DNA from: VBDM01 sp035499735 | GTDB taxonomy: Bacteria > Pseudomonadota > Gammaproteobacteria > Burkholderiales > SG8-39 | Reading direction: 5' to 3' | Assembly: GCA_035499735.1 (NCBI GenBank) | Contig: DATJYC010000051.1 | Location: 195,864-259,863 of the forward strand | DNA length: 64,000 bases | In this document: positions 36,381 to 46,600 of the stretch, piece after piece | Layout of the letters: each line of letters starts with the position of its first letter | Position numbering within the stretch: the first letter of the stretch is position 1 | Notes under the pieces: generated by a model | What the model was told of the DNA's origin: nothing | What the model saw: the letters and a program-made list of their open reading frames with translations, nothing else | The model's database searches: none | Made by a program: the position numbers and the translations under genes

Positions 36381-36980
36381 TCAGCCCTTGGCAGCCGGCG
36401 CCTTGGGCGCAGCCTTGCCAGCCTTGCTCACTTCTTCGCCCCCCAGGCGCTTCAGGCTGACGTTCATGTTGAATTCGGAAACGCGCTTGTTGCTGACGGT
36501 CGCCGACTTGATCTCGACCAGCTCCGGGTTCTCGAGGTAGGGGGAACCCGAGAAATTGCGCATCAGCGTCGACACGCGCGCGTTGGATTGCGAATAGCCA
36601 GTGAGGTTAACCTTGAGACCTGTCTGTTTTATCGACTTGAGGTACACGCCGTCCGGAACCTGCTGCACCAGCTCCTGCAGCAGATAGACGGCCTGGGCGC
36701 GATCGGCCTGCAGCCGCTCGATAATCTGCTTGCGCGCGAGCAGGGCGGCTATCTCCGTCTTGAGCTTCTTGATCTCCTCGATTTCCTTGTCGAGGCGAAC
36801 GTTTTCCCTCTTGAGGTATTCGTTCCGGCTGCTCTGCTCGGCTATATATCCGGCGATGGCCAGGTGCACCGCTCCGACGATGAGCAGTCCCAGCACGGCT
36901 ACCATTCCCCCGAGCACGCCCAAATGCTGGCGCTGCGCCTTGCGGCGCGCCTCGCGCCAGGGGAGCAGGTTGATGCGCAT
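36381..36980 (-). CDS. pilN: Type IV pilus inner-membrane assembly protein
   Basis: A 199-residue protein. ATG at 36980 (MRINLLPWREARR, the conserved cytoplasmic PilM-binding motif) is chosen over an in-frame upstream ATG; it shares one base with the pilM stop (TGATG). One TM helix (LGVLGGMVAVLGLLIVGAVHL) is followed by a coiled coil and the periplasmic domain. It partners PilO and recruits PilM. Confidence 0.95.
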   Translation of the reverse strand: MRINLLPWREARRKAQRQHLGVLGGMVAVLGLLIVGAVHLAIAGYIAEQSSRNEYLKRENVRLDKEIEEIKKLKTEIAALLARKQIIERLQADRAQAVYLLQELVQQVPDGVYLKSIKQTGLKVNLTGYSQSNARVSTLMRNFSGSPYLENPELVEIKSATVSNKRVSEFNMNVSLKRLGGEEVSKAGKAAPKAPAAKG

Positions 36981-38065
36981 CACGGATCGAATCTCCGCAT
37001 GGCGAGGCCGCACGCCACCATAAGCGAGGGCGCGTCGGCGACCAGCTTCTTGAGAGGCACGCGCGGAGAGATGGCCATGCTCGCGAACGGGTTGGCGACC
37101 ATGGTGCTGATCTGGGTCCGGCTCTGCACCATCTCGTCGAGCCCCGGGATTACCGCGGAGCCCCCGGTGAGCAGGACGTGCTCGACCGACGTGTATTGCG
37201 TCGAAGTGAAGAAGAACTGCATGGCGCGCTGCAATTCCAGCGCAGCGTTCTCCATGAAGGGCCGCAGCACCTCGGACTCGTAGTTCTCCGGCAGCCCGCC
37301 CGAGCGCTTGGCGGCCTCGGCCTCCTCCTGGCTCATGCCGTAGACGCGCATGATGTCCTGGGTGAGCTGGCTCCCGCCGAACGCTTGCTCGCGGGTGTAC
37401 ACGGTCTGATCGTTGCGCAGGACCGTGATATTCATGACGTTGGCGCCCAAGTCGACGAGGAAGATGTTCTGGTCCTTGCCCTGCTCGGGGAACTGCTTCT
37501 GGATCAGCTCGAACGAGGACTGGATGGCGTAGGACTCGACGTCCATGACGATAGCCTTGAGGCCCGAGGCCTCCGCAACCGCGACGCGGTCCTCGACTTT
37601 CTCCTTGCGCGAGGCGGCGAGGAGCACCTCGACCTCCTCCGGACCCGACGTCGCGGGACCGAGCACCTGGAAGTCGAGATTGACCTCCTCGAGCGCGAAC
37701 GGGATGTACTGGTTGGCCTCCGTTTCGACCTGGACTTCCATTTCCTCCTCCCGCAATCCCGCGGGCACGATGATCTTCTTGGTGATTACCGCCGCGGTCG
37801 GCAGAGCCAGGGCGACGTTCTTCGTCCGGGTCCCCATGCGCTTCCAGCCGCGCTGGACCGCGTCGACCACCGCATCGAGGTTGGTGATATTCCCGTCGAG
37901 CACCGCGTCCTTGGGCAGCGCCTCGATCGCGTAGCGCTCGACCCGCGGGCTGCCCTTTCCGGCGTCGGCGAGCTCGACCAGCTTCACCGAGGACGATGAG
38001 ATATCCATGCCGAAAAGCGGAGGCGCTTTCGGCTTGAAAATGTCCCAGTTAAGGTTCAGTTCCAA
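36980..38065 (-). CDS. pilM: Type IV pilus actin-like ATPase
   Basis: A 361-residue cytoplasmic actin-like protein. It has the phosphate-1 region FGMDISSSSVKLVELA, the second phosphate region NIFLVDLGANVMNITVLRN and the adenosine loop VLLTGGSAVIPGLDEMV. It binds the PilN N terminus at the inner-membrane platform. It is first in the pil operon and divergent from mrcA across 184 bases. Confidence 0.96.
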   Translation of the reverse strand: MELNLNWDIFKPKAPPLFGMDISSSSVKLVELADAGKGSPRVERYAIEALPKDAVLDGNITNLDAVVDAVQRGWKRMGTRTKNVALALPTAAVITKKIIVPAGLREEEMEVQVETEANQYIPFALEEVNLDFQVLGPATSGPEEVEVLLAASRKEKVEDRVAVAEASGLKAIVMDVESYAIQSSFELIQKQFPEQGKDQNIFLVDLGANVMNITVLRNDQTVYTREQAFGGSQLTQDIMRVYGMSQEEAEAAKRSGGLPENYESEVLRPFMENAALELQRAMQFFFTSTQYTSVEHVLLTGGSAVIPGLDEMVQSRTQISTMVANPFASMAISPRVPLKKLVADAPSLMVACGLAMRRFDP

Positions 38066-38105
38066 CCTGGATTTCCCCTTCAGGTATGGCCGTTTAGGGC
38101 CGATT

Positions 38106-38135
38106 AGTATAATTTACGTTAAATGCTAGCAACAA
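38106..38135 (-). promoter_or_regulatory. Candidate sigma-70 promoter for pilMNOPQ
   Basis: The minus strand carries TTGTTG (38135-38130), an 18-base spacer and TATACT (38111-38106), about 40 bases upstream of the pilM ATG. The surrounding stretch is AT-rich against a GC-rich genome, supporting a promoter. Confidence 0.45.
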
Positions 38136-38249
38136 CCCCCCACCGTGTAAAGCAAATATTTCGCTAGATATTAACGGCTTAGGGTGAACCTCCTGCGGCT
38201 TCATCGCTCTACTGCCTATAATGAACATCCTTTTCTGGGACTTCCCTGA

Positions 38250-40550
38250 ATGCAGCTTCGACGGTTTGCCTTCCCGGTGTTGGCGCTCGCCGGGCTGGGC
38301 GTAGCGGGCCTCGCGCTCGCCGGCTTCGTCGTCCTGGTCGCTTACCCCAACCTGCCGTCGATAGAAGCGCTCACCGAATACCAGCCCAAGATCCCGCTGC
38401 GCGTCTATACCGCGGACGGCGTGCTGATCGGCGAGTTCGGCGAGGAGCGCCGCTCGGTCGTCAGCATCGACGAGGTTCCCGACCTGATGAAGCAGGCGAT
38501 TCTCGCCGCCGAAGACGAGCGCTTCTATCAGCACACGGGAGTCGACTACCACGGCGTGCTGCGTGCAGCGTACTCCAATCTGCTGACGGGCGGCAAAACG
38601 CAAGGAGCCTCGACCATCACGATGCAGGTCGCGAGGAACTTCTTCCTTTCCAGGGAAAAGACGCTCACGCGAAAGCTCTACGAGGCTCTGCTCGCCTTCA
38701 AGATCGAAAACAGCCTCACGAAGGACCAGATCCTCGAGATCTACATCAACCAGATATACCTCGGCCAGCGGGCGTACGGGTTCGGCGCGGCGGCGCAGGT
38801 CTACTTCGGCAAGACCCTGTCCCAGCTGAACCCCGCCGAGATTGCGATGCTTGCCGGATTGCCGAAGGCTCCGTCATCGTTCAACCCGGTGATCAATCCG
38901 AAGCGCGCCAAGCAGCGCCAGCTCTATGTGCTCAAGCGCATGCGCGATCTCGCCGTGCTCAACGACGCGCAGTACGAGGAAGCGCAAGCCATGCCCCTCA
39001 CGGTCAAGCGCGAGGCTGCGACCGAGTACGAGATTCACGCCGAGTACGTCGCCGAGATGGTGCGCCAGGTCCTCTACGAGCGGTATCCCGACGACGTGTA
39101 TTCGAGGGGATTCCGCGTGTACACGACGCTCAGGCGCGCCGACCAGGAGGTCGCCTATGCGGCGCTTCGCCAGGGTCTGCTCGAGTACGACCGCAGGCAC
39201 GGGTACCGGGGCCCTGAAGGTTTCGTGGACATCAAGGACGCAGGCGAGGAGGACTACGAAGAGGCGCTGCAGGACTACCCAGACAGCGACAACCTGCTCG
39301 CGGCGCTCGTGATCGAGGCGGCGCCGAAGAAAGTCACCGCATACCGGCGCGGCGGCGAGACCGTCACGATAACCGGCGAGGGTCTCCAGTTCGCCGAGCG
39401 CATGCTGGATGCGCGCACACCGGTTGCGAAGAGAATCCGTCCGGGCGCCGTCATCCGCATCCAGAAGGACGACAAGGGAAACTGGCAGATCGTCCAGCTT
39501 CCGGACGCCGAAGGGGCGTTCATTTCGGTGAATCCGCAGGACGGCGCCGTGCGCTCGCTCGTCGGCGGGTTCGATTTCAACCGGAACCAGTTCAACCACG
39601 TCACGCAGGCCTGGCGGCAACCGGGATCCGGCTTCAAGCCGTTCATCTACTCCGCAGCCCTGGAGAAGGGGTTCACGCCGGCCACGGTGATCAACGACGC
39701 CCCCGTCGTGGTCGACGCCGCGCTCACGGGCGGCCAGGTCTGGGAGCCGAAGAACTACGACGGCCGGTATGAGGGCCCGATGAGTCTGCGCACGGCTCTC
39801 GCCAAATCGAAGAACATGGTCTCCATCAGAGTGCTCCAGGCGATCGGTCCGCAGTACGCGCAGGACTACATCACGCGCTTCGGCTTCGACGCCGACCGTC
39901 ATCCACCCTATCTCACTATGGCGCTGGGGTCGGGCGCGGCCACGCCGCTGCAGATGGCGCGCGCGTACTCGGTGTTCGCAACGGGCGGGTACCGTACCGA
40001 GCCCTACCTCATCCAGAAGATCGTCGACGATCGCGGCAACGTTCTCGCGCAAGCCGAGCCTGCTCGCGCCGGCGACGAGTCGTTGCGGGTCATCGATGCC
40101 CGCAACGCCTTCATCATGGACAGCATGATGCACGACGTCATGCGATACGGCACCGGGGCGCGCGCCATGGCGCTGCAGAGGCAGGACCTCGCCGGGAAGT
40201 CTGGAACCACGAACGACTACGTCGACGCCTGGTTCAACGGCTATCAGCCGACGCTCGTGAGCATTGCGTGGGTAGGCTTCGACCAGCCGAAGAAGCTTGG
40301 GCCCGGAGAGACCGGCTCGGTCGCGGCTCTGCCCATCTGGATGAGCTACATGGGCAAGGCGCTGAAGGGCGTTCCGGAGATGTTTCCGCGCAGCCCCGAC
40401 GGCGTGGTCATCGCCAAAGTCAACGAGAACGGCCTGCAATCACCCGATGGAAGGCCCGAGCTCTTCTTCCGCGAAAGCGTTCCTGCCGAGCAAGGTCCGG
40501 TCGATTCGGGAGTACGGACGGCGGAGGACGTCAGGAACCAGCTGTTCTAG
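38250..40550 (+). CDS. mrcA: Penicillin-binding protein 1A (bifunctional transglycosylase/transpeptidase)
   Basis: A 766-residue class A PBP. An N-terminal TM anchor (LALAGFVVLVAYP) precedes the glycosyltransferase domain with EDERFYQHTGVD, GASTITMQVARNFFLS and KILEIYINQIYLG-type NQIYLGQRAYGFGAAAQVYFGK. The transpeptidase motifs are SGFKPF near residue 460, SKN (AKSKNMVSIR) and KSGTT near 650. It synthesises and cross-links peptidoglycan. TATAAT at 38217-38222 upstream may be its -10 box; no strong -35 was seen. The 3' end overlaps convergent cyaY by 20 bases. Confidence 0.96.
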   Translation: MQLRRFAFPVLALAGLGVAGLALAGFVVLVAYPNLPSIEALTEYQPKIPLRVYTADGVLIGEFGEERRSVVSIDEVPDLMKQAILAAEDERFYQHTGVDYHGVLRAAYSNLLTGGKTQGASTITMQVARNFFLSREKTLTRKLYEALLAFKIENSLTKDQILEIYINQIYLGQRAYGFGAAAQVYFGKTLSQLNPAEIAMLAGLPKAPSSFNPVINPKRAKQRQLYVLKRMRDLAVLNDAQYEEAQAMPLTVKREAATEYEIHAEYVAEMVRQVLYERYPDDVYSRGFRVYTTLRRADQEVAYAALRQGLLEYDRRHGYRGPEGFVDIKDAGEEDYEEALQDYPDSDNLLAALVIEAAPKKVTAYRRGGETVTITGEGLQFAERMLDARTPVAKRIRPGAVIRIQKDDKGNWQIVQLPDAEGAFISVNPQDGAVRSLVGGFDFNRNQFNHVTQAWRQPGSGFKPFIYSAALEKGFTPATVINDAPVVVDAALTGGQVWEPKNYDGRYEGPMSLRTALAKSKNMVSIRVLQAIGPQYAQDYITRFGFDADRHPPYLTMALGSGAATPLQMARAYSVFATGGYRTEPYLIQKIVDDRGNVLAQAEPARAGDESLRVIDARNAFIMDSMMHDVMRYGTGARAMALQRQDLAGKSGTTNDYVDAWFNGYQPTLVSIAWVGFDQPKKLGPGETGSVAALPIWMSYMGKALKGVPEMFPRSPDGVVIAKVNENGLQSPDGRPELFFRESVPAEQGPVDSGVRTAEDVRNQLF

Positions 40551-40842
40551 ATTGCTCGGCGATCAACGCCGCCAGCGCCGCGAGCAGCTCGCGCTTCTCG
40601 CGGGTATCGACCCAGTCCGAGCCGTCAAAGCGGAAATGGTAGCCGCCCGACCTCGCGGCCACCCAGATCTCCTGGGCGGCCGAGTGGCGGTTCACGATGA
40701 TGCGGCTGCCGTCGGGAAACTCAATCTCGAGTACACCGGAGCCCCTGGGCTCGCAATCGCAATCCGCCCCGCTTTCCTCCACGGCTCGCGCGATCTTCTC
40801 AAGCATCGCGTCGGCCTGGCTCTCGAACTCGCTGGGGATCAT
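40531..40842 (-). CDS. cyaY: Frataxin-like iron donor protein
   Basis: A 103-residue frataxin homologue. It has the acidic first helix (EFESQADAMLEKIARAVEESGADCDCE), beta strands VLEIEFPDGSRIIVNRHSAAQEIWVAAR, then GGYHFRFDGSDWVDTREKRELLAALAALI, all as in CyaY. It modulates iron supply to Fe-S cluster assembly. It sits between mrcA and lptM-lysA and is divergent from lptM, the usual betaproteobacterial order. Confidence 0.95.
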   Translation of the reverse strand: MIPSEFESQADAMLEKIARAVEESGADCDCEPRGSGVLEIEFPDGSRIIVNRHSAAQEIWVAARSGGYHFRFDGSDWVDTREKRELLAALAALIAEQSRTAGS

Positions 40843-40872
40843 CGCCGTGCTAGACTAGCATCCGCCACCGCC

Positions 40873-41007
40873 ATGCGCCGCGTTGCTGTTTTGCTTCTAG
40901 CATTCACCGCCCTCTGGGGCTGCGGCAACAAGAGCGGCCTCTATCTTCCCACGCAGCAAAAAGAATCGCCACAGCAGCAGAATAGCAAAACCGCCCCGCG
41001 CCAGTGA
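40873..41007 (+). CDS. lptM: Small lipoprotein, LptM (YifL) family
   Basis: A 44-residue lipoprotein: MRRVAVLLLAFTALWGC, then GNKSGLYLPT, the hallmark CGxKGxLxLP-type segment of LptM/YifL just after the lipid-modified Cys17. The tail is Gln/Ser-rich. Trp at position -2 of the lipobox (LWGC) is unusual. It overlaps lysA by GTGA. LptM assists maturation of the LptDE lipopolysaccharide translocon in enterobacteria; the role here is by homology. The context cyaY-lptM-lysA supports the call. Confidence 0.85.
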   Translation: MRRVAVLLLAFTALWGCGNKSGLYLPTQQKESPQQQNSKTAPRQ

Positions 41008-42248
41008 AATTTTTTTCGTATCAGGACGGCGCGCTTTGCGCGGAGAACGTGCCCCTCGCCGACGTGGCGAAGCAGTACGGTACGCCCGCCTTCGTCTACT
41101 CGCGCGCAGCGATCGAGCGCGGATACCGCGATTTCGCAGAAGCCTGCTCCGGGCGGGACGCGCTCATCTGCTACTCAGTCAAGGCAAACTCGAATCTGGC
41201 GGTCCTGAACCTGCTCGCACGCCTCGGTTCTGGCTTCGATATCGTTTCGGGCGGCGAGCTTGCGCGTGTGCTCGCCGCGGGCGGCCGGGCCGACAGAACG
41301 GTTTTCTCGGGAGTCGGCAAGAGCGAGGCGGAGTTGCGCGCGGGGCTCGAGGCCGGCGTCCTGTGCTTCAACGTCGAGTCGGAGGGCGAGTTGGAGCGCC
41401 TAGCCGAGACCGCATCGGCAATGCGGAAGACAGCCAGCGTCTCGCTGCGCGTGAATCCTGACGTTGATCCCAAGACTCATCCGTACATCGCCACGGGACT
41501 GCGGGAGAGCAAGTTCGGCATCCCCTACGACGCGGCCATGCCCCTCTACCGCAAGGCGGCGAAGCTGCCCGGCATCCGGGTCACGGGTATAGACGTGCAC
41601 ATCGGCTCGCAGATCACCGAGACGGGTCCTTTCCTCGCGGCGCTCGACAAGGTGCTCGAGTTCGTCGACGCGCTCGACGCGGCCGGCGTGCGCCTCGGGC
41701 ACCTCGATCTCGGCGGAGGCCTGGGCATACGCTACCGTGACGAGAATCCTCCTGCGCCGGGCGAATATCTCGGAAGCCTCTTCAGCCGCATCGGCGGCCG
41801 CAGGATCCGCGTTCTCATCGAGCCGGGGCGCTCGCTGGTGGGCAACACGGGATTGCTGCTCACGCGCGTCGAATACCTCAAGCACGGCGCTGAAAGGAGC
41901 TTCGTCGTCGTCGATGCGGCGATGAACGACCTGATCCGGCCGGTGCTTTATGACGCATGGCACGAGGTGCTGCCCGTCAGTCCGCGCAAGGGATCCGCGA
42001 GGCGGTACGACGTCGTGGGGCCCGTATGCGAATCGGCGGATTTTCTCGCGAAGGATCGCGAGCTCCTGGTTGCACCGGGGGATCTTCTCGCGATCATGTC
42101 AGCGGGTGCTTACGGCATGGCGATGAGCTCGAACTACAACTCGAGGCCGCGGCCTGCCGAGATCATGGTCGACGGCGCGAGAGCGTGGCTGGTGCGCGAA
42201 CGGGAGCGCACCGAGAGTCTCTTTGCATCGGAGCGCCTTTTGCCGTAA
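41004..42248 (+). CDS. lysA: Diaminopimelate decarboxylase
   Basis: A 414-residue PLP enzyme making lysine from meso-diaminopimelate. The PLP lysine is Lys60 in CYSVKANSN. Other motifs are FDIVSGGEL, GIDVHIGSQITE, LGGGLGIRY, IEPGRSLVG and CESADFLAKDREL with the active-site Cys. The start is GTG 41004, inside the lptM stop. Confidence 0.97.
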   Translation: MKFFSYQDGALCAENVPLADVAKQYGTPAFVYSRAAIERGYRDFAEACSGRDALICYSVKANSNLAVLNLLARLGSGFDIVSGGELARVLAAGGRADRTVFSGVGKSEAELRAGLEAGVLCFNVESEGELERLAETASAMRKTASVSLRVNPDVDPKTHPYIATGLRESKFGIPYDAAMPLYRKAAKLPGIRVTGIDVHIGSQITETGPFLAALDKVLEFVDALDAAGVRLGHLDLGGGLGIRYRDENPPAPGEYLGSLFSRIGGRRIRVLIEPGRSLVGNTGLLLTRVEYLKHGAERSFVVVDAAMNDLIRPVLYDAWHEVLPVSPRKGSARRYDVVGPVCESADFLAKDRELLVAPGDLLAIMSAGAYGMAMSSNYNSRPRPAEIMVDGARAWLVRERERTESLFASERLLP

Positions 42249-42293
42249 ATTTGGTCGTTTTCCGATTAGGCGTCGGCAAACTTCAGGGAGGAG

Positions 42294-42316
42294 GGTTACC
42301 GCGGCCCGCGGTAACC
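42294..42316. promoter_or_regulatory. Perfect 10-bp hairpin/palindrome upstream of RND efflux genes
   Basis: GGTTACCGCG, spacer GCC, then its exact complement CGCGGTAACC. It lies 45 bases after the lysA stop and 114 before the efflux gene. No T-run follows, so it is not a normal terminator. It may be an operator or a leader-RNA hairpin. Confidence 0.45.
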
Positions 42317-42336
42317 GTTCATGCTTAGGAGCAGCA

Positions 42337-42393
42337 ATGGTGAACGGAATGGTCGGCAGCCGATCAAACTCCCATTCGTATACAGTTTGCTGA
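42337..42393 (+). CDS. Possible 18-residue leader peptide before the RND operon
   Basis: ATG at 42337 is preceded by AGGAG at a 5-base spacing, better than the Shine-Dalgarno of the efflux gene itself. It encodes 18 residues (MVNGMVGSRSNSHSYTVC) and stops 36 bases before the RND membrane-fusion gene. It follows the perfect hairpin at 42294-42316. A leader-peptide role in controlling pump translation is speculation; the ORF is short enough to arise by chance. Confidence 0.25.
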   Translation: MVNGMVGSRSNSHSYTVC

Positions 42394-42429
42394 TGGGCTA
42401 CGCCGCGCGCGCCCGTCGTTAGCGAGACC

Positions 42430-43602
42430 ATGGTTTTCACGCGATCACGCCTTTCGGCGCAGAACACACAGAAGCGCTTGATGCTGTTCGGCGGGCTCGG
42501 CATGCTCGTCGTCGCGATCGGGCTGCTCTCCTACTTCGGAGCGGAGATACGCGCGAACGAGCGCAAGGTTCCGAAGGGCCCCCCGGCGATCCCGGTGACC
42601 GTCGAAGCGGTCGACCAGCGGCTCGTCCCTTTCCGCATTCAGGCAATCGGCAACGTGGAGGCCTACTCAACGGTGGCGGTGAAGGCCCGCGTGGACGGCC
42701 AGATCGTCGAGGTGGGATTCAAGGAAGGCGAGGAGGTCAGGAAGGGCCAGCTCCTGTTCAAGATCGACCCGCGGCCGTTCGAAGCCGCGCTGCGCCAGGC
42801 CGAAGCGAACGCGATGCGCGACAGCGCCGCGAGCGAGCAGGCCCGCTCGCAGGAGCGGCGCTACCAAGACCTGCTCGAGAAGAACTTCGTTTCCAAGGAA
42901 GCCTATGCCCAGATCCGCACGAATGCGACCACGGCCGAGGCCACCGCAAGAGCGAGCCAGGCGGCGCTCGACAACGCCAGGCTCAGCGTCGAGTACTGCA
43001 CGATCACGGCCCCGATCGAAGGCTATGCCGGCAAGATCCAGATCCAGCTCGGCAACCTCGTCAAGGCGAACGACGTGAATCCACTGGTCGTGGTCAACCA
43101 GGTCCACCCGATCTACGTGACCTTCGCGGTCCCCGAGCAGCGGCTCAGCGAAGTGCGCGAGCACATGGCGGGCACTCCCCTGACCGTCGACACACTCGCG
43201 CCGGGCTCCGACCGCCCCTCGGCGAGCGGAGTGCTCATATTCGTCGATAACGCGGTCGACCCCAGCACCGGCACGATCAGGCTGCGAGCGCGCTTTGCCA
43301 ACAAGGAGAACTCGCTCTGGCCCGGGCAGTTCGTCGGCGTCAGCGTGCGCCTGTTCGAGCAGCCCGATGCGATCGTCATTCCCTCCACCGCGGTGCAGAC
43401 CGGCCCCGAAGGTCAATACGTCTACGTCGTCGGCCAGGACATGCTGGCCGACGTCCGCAAGATCCAGGTGGAGCGCACCGACGGTGATCACACCATAGTG
43501 GCCAGCGGCCTGACCAAGGGCGAGCGTGTGGTGACGCGAGGCCAGCTGCGCCTGGGACCCAAGACCCGCGTTCAGATCAGCAAGCCCGCCGAGGCGTCGT
43601 GA
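42430..43602 (+). CDS. RND efflux membrane-fusion (periplasmic adaptor) protein
   Basis: A 390-residue adaptor. An uncleaved N-terminal TM/signal (LMLFGGLGMLVVAIGLLSYFG) precedes a lipoyl-type barrel (VGNVEAYSTVAVKARVDGQIVEVGFKEGEEVRKGQLLFKIDPRPFE). The alpha-hairpin is residues ~115-185, followed by the second lipoyl half (ITAPIEGYAGKIQIQLGN) and beta-barrel/membrane-proximal domains. The sequence is of the MdtA/AcrA type. It overlaps the RND permease by GTGA. No outer-membrane TolC-like gene follows, so the pump probably uses an exit duct encoded elsewhere. Confidence 0.93.
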   Translation: MVFTRSRLSAQNTQKRLMLFGGLGMLVVAIGLLSYFGAEIRANERKVPKGPPAIPVTVEAVDQRLVPFRIQAIGNVEAYSTVAVKARVDGQIVEVGFKEGEEVRKGQLLFKIDPRPFEAALRQAEANAMRDSAASEQARSQERRYQDLLEKNFVSKEAYAQIRTNATTAEATARASQAALDNARLSVEYCTITAPIEGYAGKIQIQLGNLVKANDVNPLVVVNQVHPIYVTFAVPEQRLSEVREHMAGTPLTVDTLAPGSDRPSASGVLIFVDNAVDPSTGTIRLRARFANKENSLWPGQFVGVSVRLFEQPDAIVIPSTAVQTGPEGQYVYVVGQDMLADVRKIQVERTDGDHTIVASGLTKGERVVTRGQLRLGPKTRVQISKPAEAS

Positions 43603-46600
43603 ATTTCTGCGAGCTGTTCGTCCGGCGGCCGGTCATGACCGTGCTCGTCATGACCGGGATTCTGATATTCGGTCTCGCTGGCTACCGACTCCTCCCGGTA
43701 TCCACGCTCCCCAACGTCGATTTCCCCACCATCCAGGTCACCGGGGAGCTTCCTGGCGCAAGCCCGGAGACCATGGCCTCGGCAGTCGCCACGGTGCTCG
43801 AAAAACAGTTCTCGACGATCGCGGGGATCGACGAGATGAGCTCGCTGAGCGGCCAGGGCATCACGCGCATCACCATACAGTTCGCGCTCGACCGAGATAT
43901 CGACGCGGCGGCGCAGGATGTCAACTCCGCGATTGCCTCGGCCGCCAGGCAGCTTCCGGCGACGATGCCGGCGCCGCCGTCGTTCCGGAAGGTGAACCCG
44001 GCGGATTTCCCGATCTACTACCTCGCTCTCACCTCGCAGACGATGCCGCTGTCGACGGTCAACGAGTATGCGGAAACGTATCTCGCGCAGCGGATCTCGA
44101 CCATCAGCGGCGTCGCCCAGGTGCAGGTCTTCGGCCAGCAGAAGTACGCCGTGCGCGTGCAGGTCGACCCCAACGCGCTCGCGGCCCGCGGAGTCGGTAT
44201 CAACGAGGTGGAGGCGGCGATATCGCAGGCGAACGTCAACCTGCCGACCGGGACACTGTACGGCAAGGACCGCATGTTCGCCGTGCAGGCGACGGGCCAG
44301 CTACAGGACGCGGCGGCCTTCCGGCCGATCATCGTCACCTACAGGAACGGCTCCCCGATCCGGCTCAGCGACCTCGGCAACATATTCGACAGTGTCCAGA
44401 ACGACAAGTTGGGCGCCTGGTTCAAAGGGAAGCGCGGCATCGTGCTCGCGATCCAGCGGCAGCCCGGGACCAACACCATCGAGGTGGTCGATTCGGTCAA
44501 GAAGCTGCTCCCGACGTTCCGGGCCGAGGTGCCGCCCGCCATCGATATCGAGACCCTCTACGACCGCTCGGTGAGCATCCGCGCCTCGGTCCAGGAGGTG
44601 CAGTTCACGCTCTACCTCGCCCTGATGCTGGTCGTGATGGTCATCTTCATCTTCCTGCGCAACATCTCCGCGACGATCATCCCGACGATCGCCCTGCCGA
44701 TGTCGATCATTGGAACCTTCGCGGTGATGTACCTGCTGGGCTACAGCCTGGACAACATCTCGCTCATGGCGCTGACGCTGTGCGTCGGCTTCGTGGTGGA
44801 CGACGCCATCGTGATGCTCGAGAACATCACTCGGCACATCGAGCAGGGCAAGAGCGTCCTCCAGGCGACGCTCGACGGGTCGAGGGAGATCGTCTTCACC
44901 ATCATCTCGATGACCATATCGCTCGCCGCGGTATTCATCCCGGTGCTGTTCATGGGGGGGATCCTCGGGCGGCTCCTCCACGAGTTCGCCGTGACGATCA
45001 TGGCGGCGGTGCTCATCTCCGGGTTCGTCTCGCTGACGCTCACGCCGATGATGTGCAGCCGGATCCTCAAGCCTCACCGCGGGGAGGAAAGGCACGGCTC
45101 GGTGTATATGGCGTTCGAGCGCGCCTTCGACGCGTGGAAGCACGGCTACGAGGTAAGCCTGCGCTGGATTCTGCGCCACCGGCTCATCGTCTTGGGGGGA
45201 TTCGTGCTGGTCTGCGGGGCGACCGCCGAGCTCTTCCGCGAGGCGCCGAAGGGCTTCCTGCCGAGCGAGGATTCGGGGCAGCTCTTCTGCTTCGTCGAGG
45301 GGCCGCAGGACATCTCGTTCACCGCCATGTCGGACGTGCAGCGCCAGGTCGCCAACATCATCGCACAGGATCCGAACGTGGACGCCGCGATGTCCTTCGT
45401 CGGCGCGACGGGATTTTCGCCGTCCCTCAATATCGGGCGCATCACCATCACGCTCAAGCCGTTCAAGGATCGCAAGCCCGCCGACGAGGTCGTGAAGGGA
45501 CTTAGGCCCAAGCTCGCCAACGTCCTCGGCGCGAAGGTGTTCATCCAGAACGTGCCCGCGATCCGCATCGGCGGGAACCTGACCAAGAGCCCCTACCAGT
45601 ACGTGATGCGCAGCGCCACCACGGACGAACTCTACCAGTGGGCGCCGCTGATCGAGCAGAAACTGCGCTCGCTCCCCGGCCTCATCGACGTGACGAGCGA
45701 CCTGCAGATCACGCGGCCGCAGGTGACCGTCGAGATCGAGCGCGAGAAGTCCGCGGCGCTGGGCGTCTCGGCTCAGTCCGTGGAGCAGGCGCTCAACAAC
45801 GCCTACGGCGAGCGCCAGGTGTCGACCATCTACACGGCGACCAACCAGTACTGGGTGATCCTGCAGCTCGCGGATCGCTACCAGAAAGACCCCTCGGTGA
45901 TTCCGATGCTGTACGTGCGCTCCTCGACAGGCGCTTTGGTTCCGCTCAATGCCGTGGCGAAGTTCACTTTCGGTGTCGGCCCGCTCCAGGTCACGCACCT
46001 GGGGCAGCTGACCTCGGTGACCTTCTCCTTCGATCTGCGCCCCGGCGTCTCCCTGTCGCAGGCCATCACCCAAGTCGAGCGCGCGATGCGCGAGATGCAG
46101 GTGCCGGTGACCCTGACCGGCACCTTCTCGGGAACCGCGCAGGCCTTCCAGAGCTCGCTGCAGGGGATGGGCATTCTCCTCGTTCTCTCGATCTTCGTGA
46201 TCTATCTCGTGCTGGGCATCCTGTACGAGAGCTTCATCCACCCGCTCACGATTCTCTCGGGGCTTCCCACTGCGGGGCTGGGAGCACTGCTCACGCTGAG
46301 GGTGTTCGACATCGAGCTCAACATGTACGCTTTCGTCGGCATTATCATGCTCGTCGGGATCGTGAAGAAGAACGCGATCATGATGATCGACTTCGCGATC
46401 GAGGCGCAGCGCAAGGACGGCAAGTCGCCGGAGGAGGCGATCTTCCAGGCGGGCCTAGTCCGCTTCCGACCGATCATGATGACGACGATGGCCGCGCTCA
46501 TGGGCAGCCTGCCGATTGCCATCGGGTTCGGCGCCGGAGGGGGAGCGCGCATGCCCCTGGGACTGGCCGTGGTAGGCGGGCTGGTTCTCTCGCAGTTCCT

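Noticed and set aside
44301..46241. A 646-codon open frame opposite the RND permease.
   Set aside because: Composition dominated by Arg/His/Asp and complementary to the permease; no motif.
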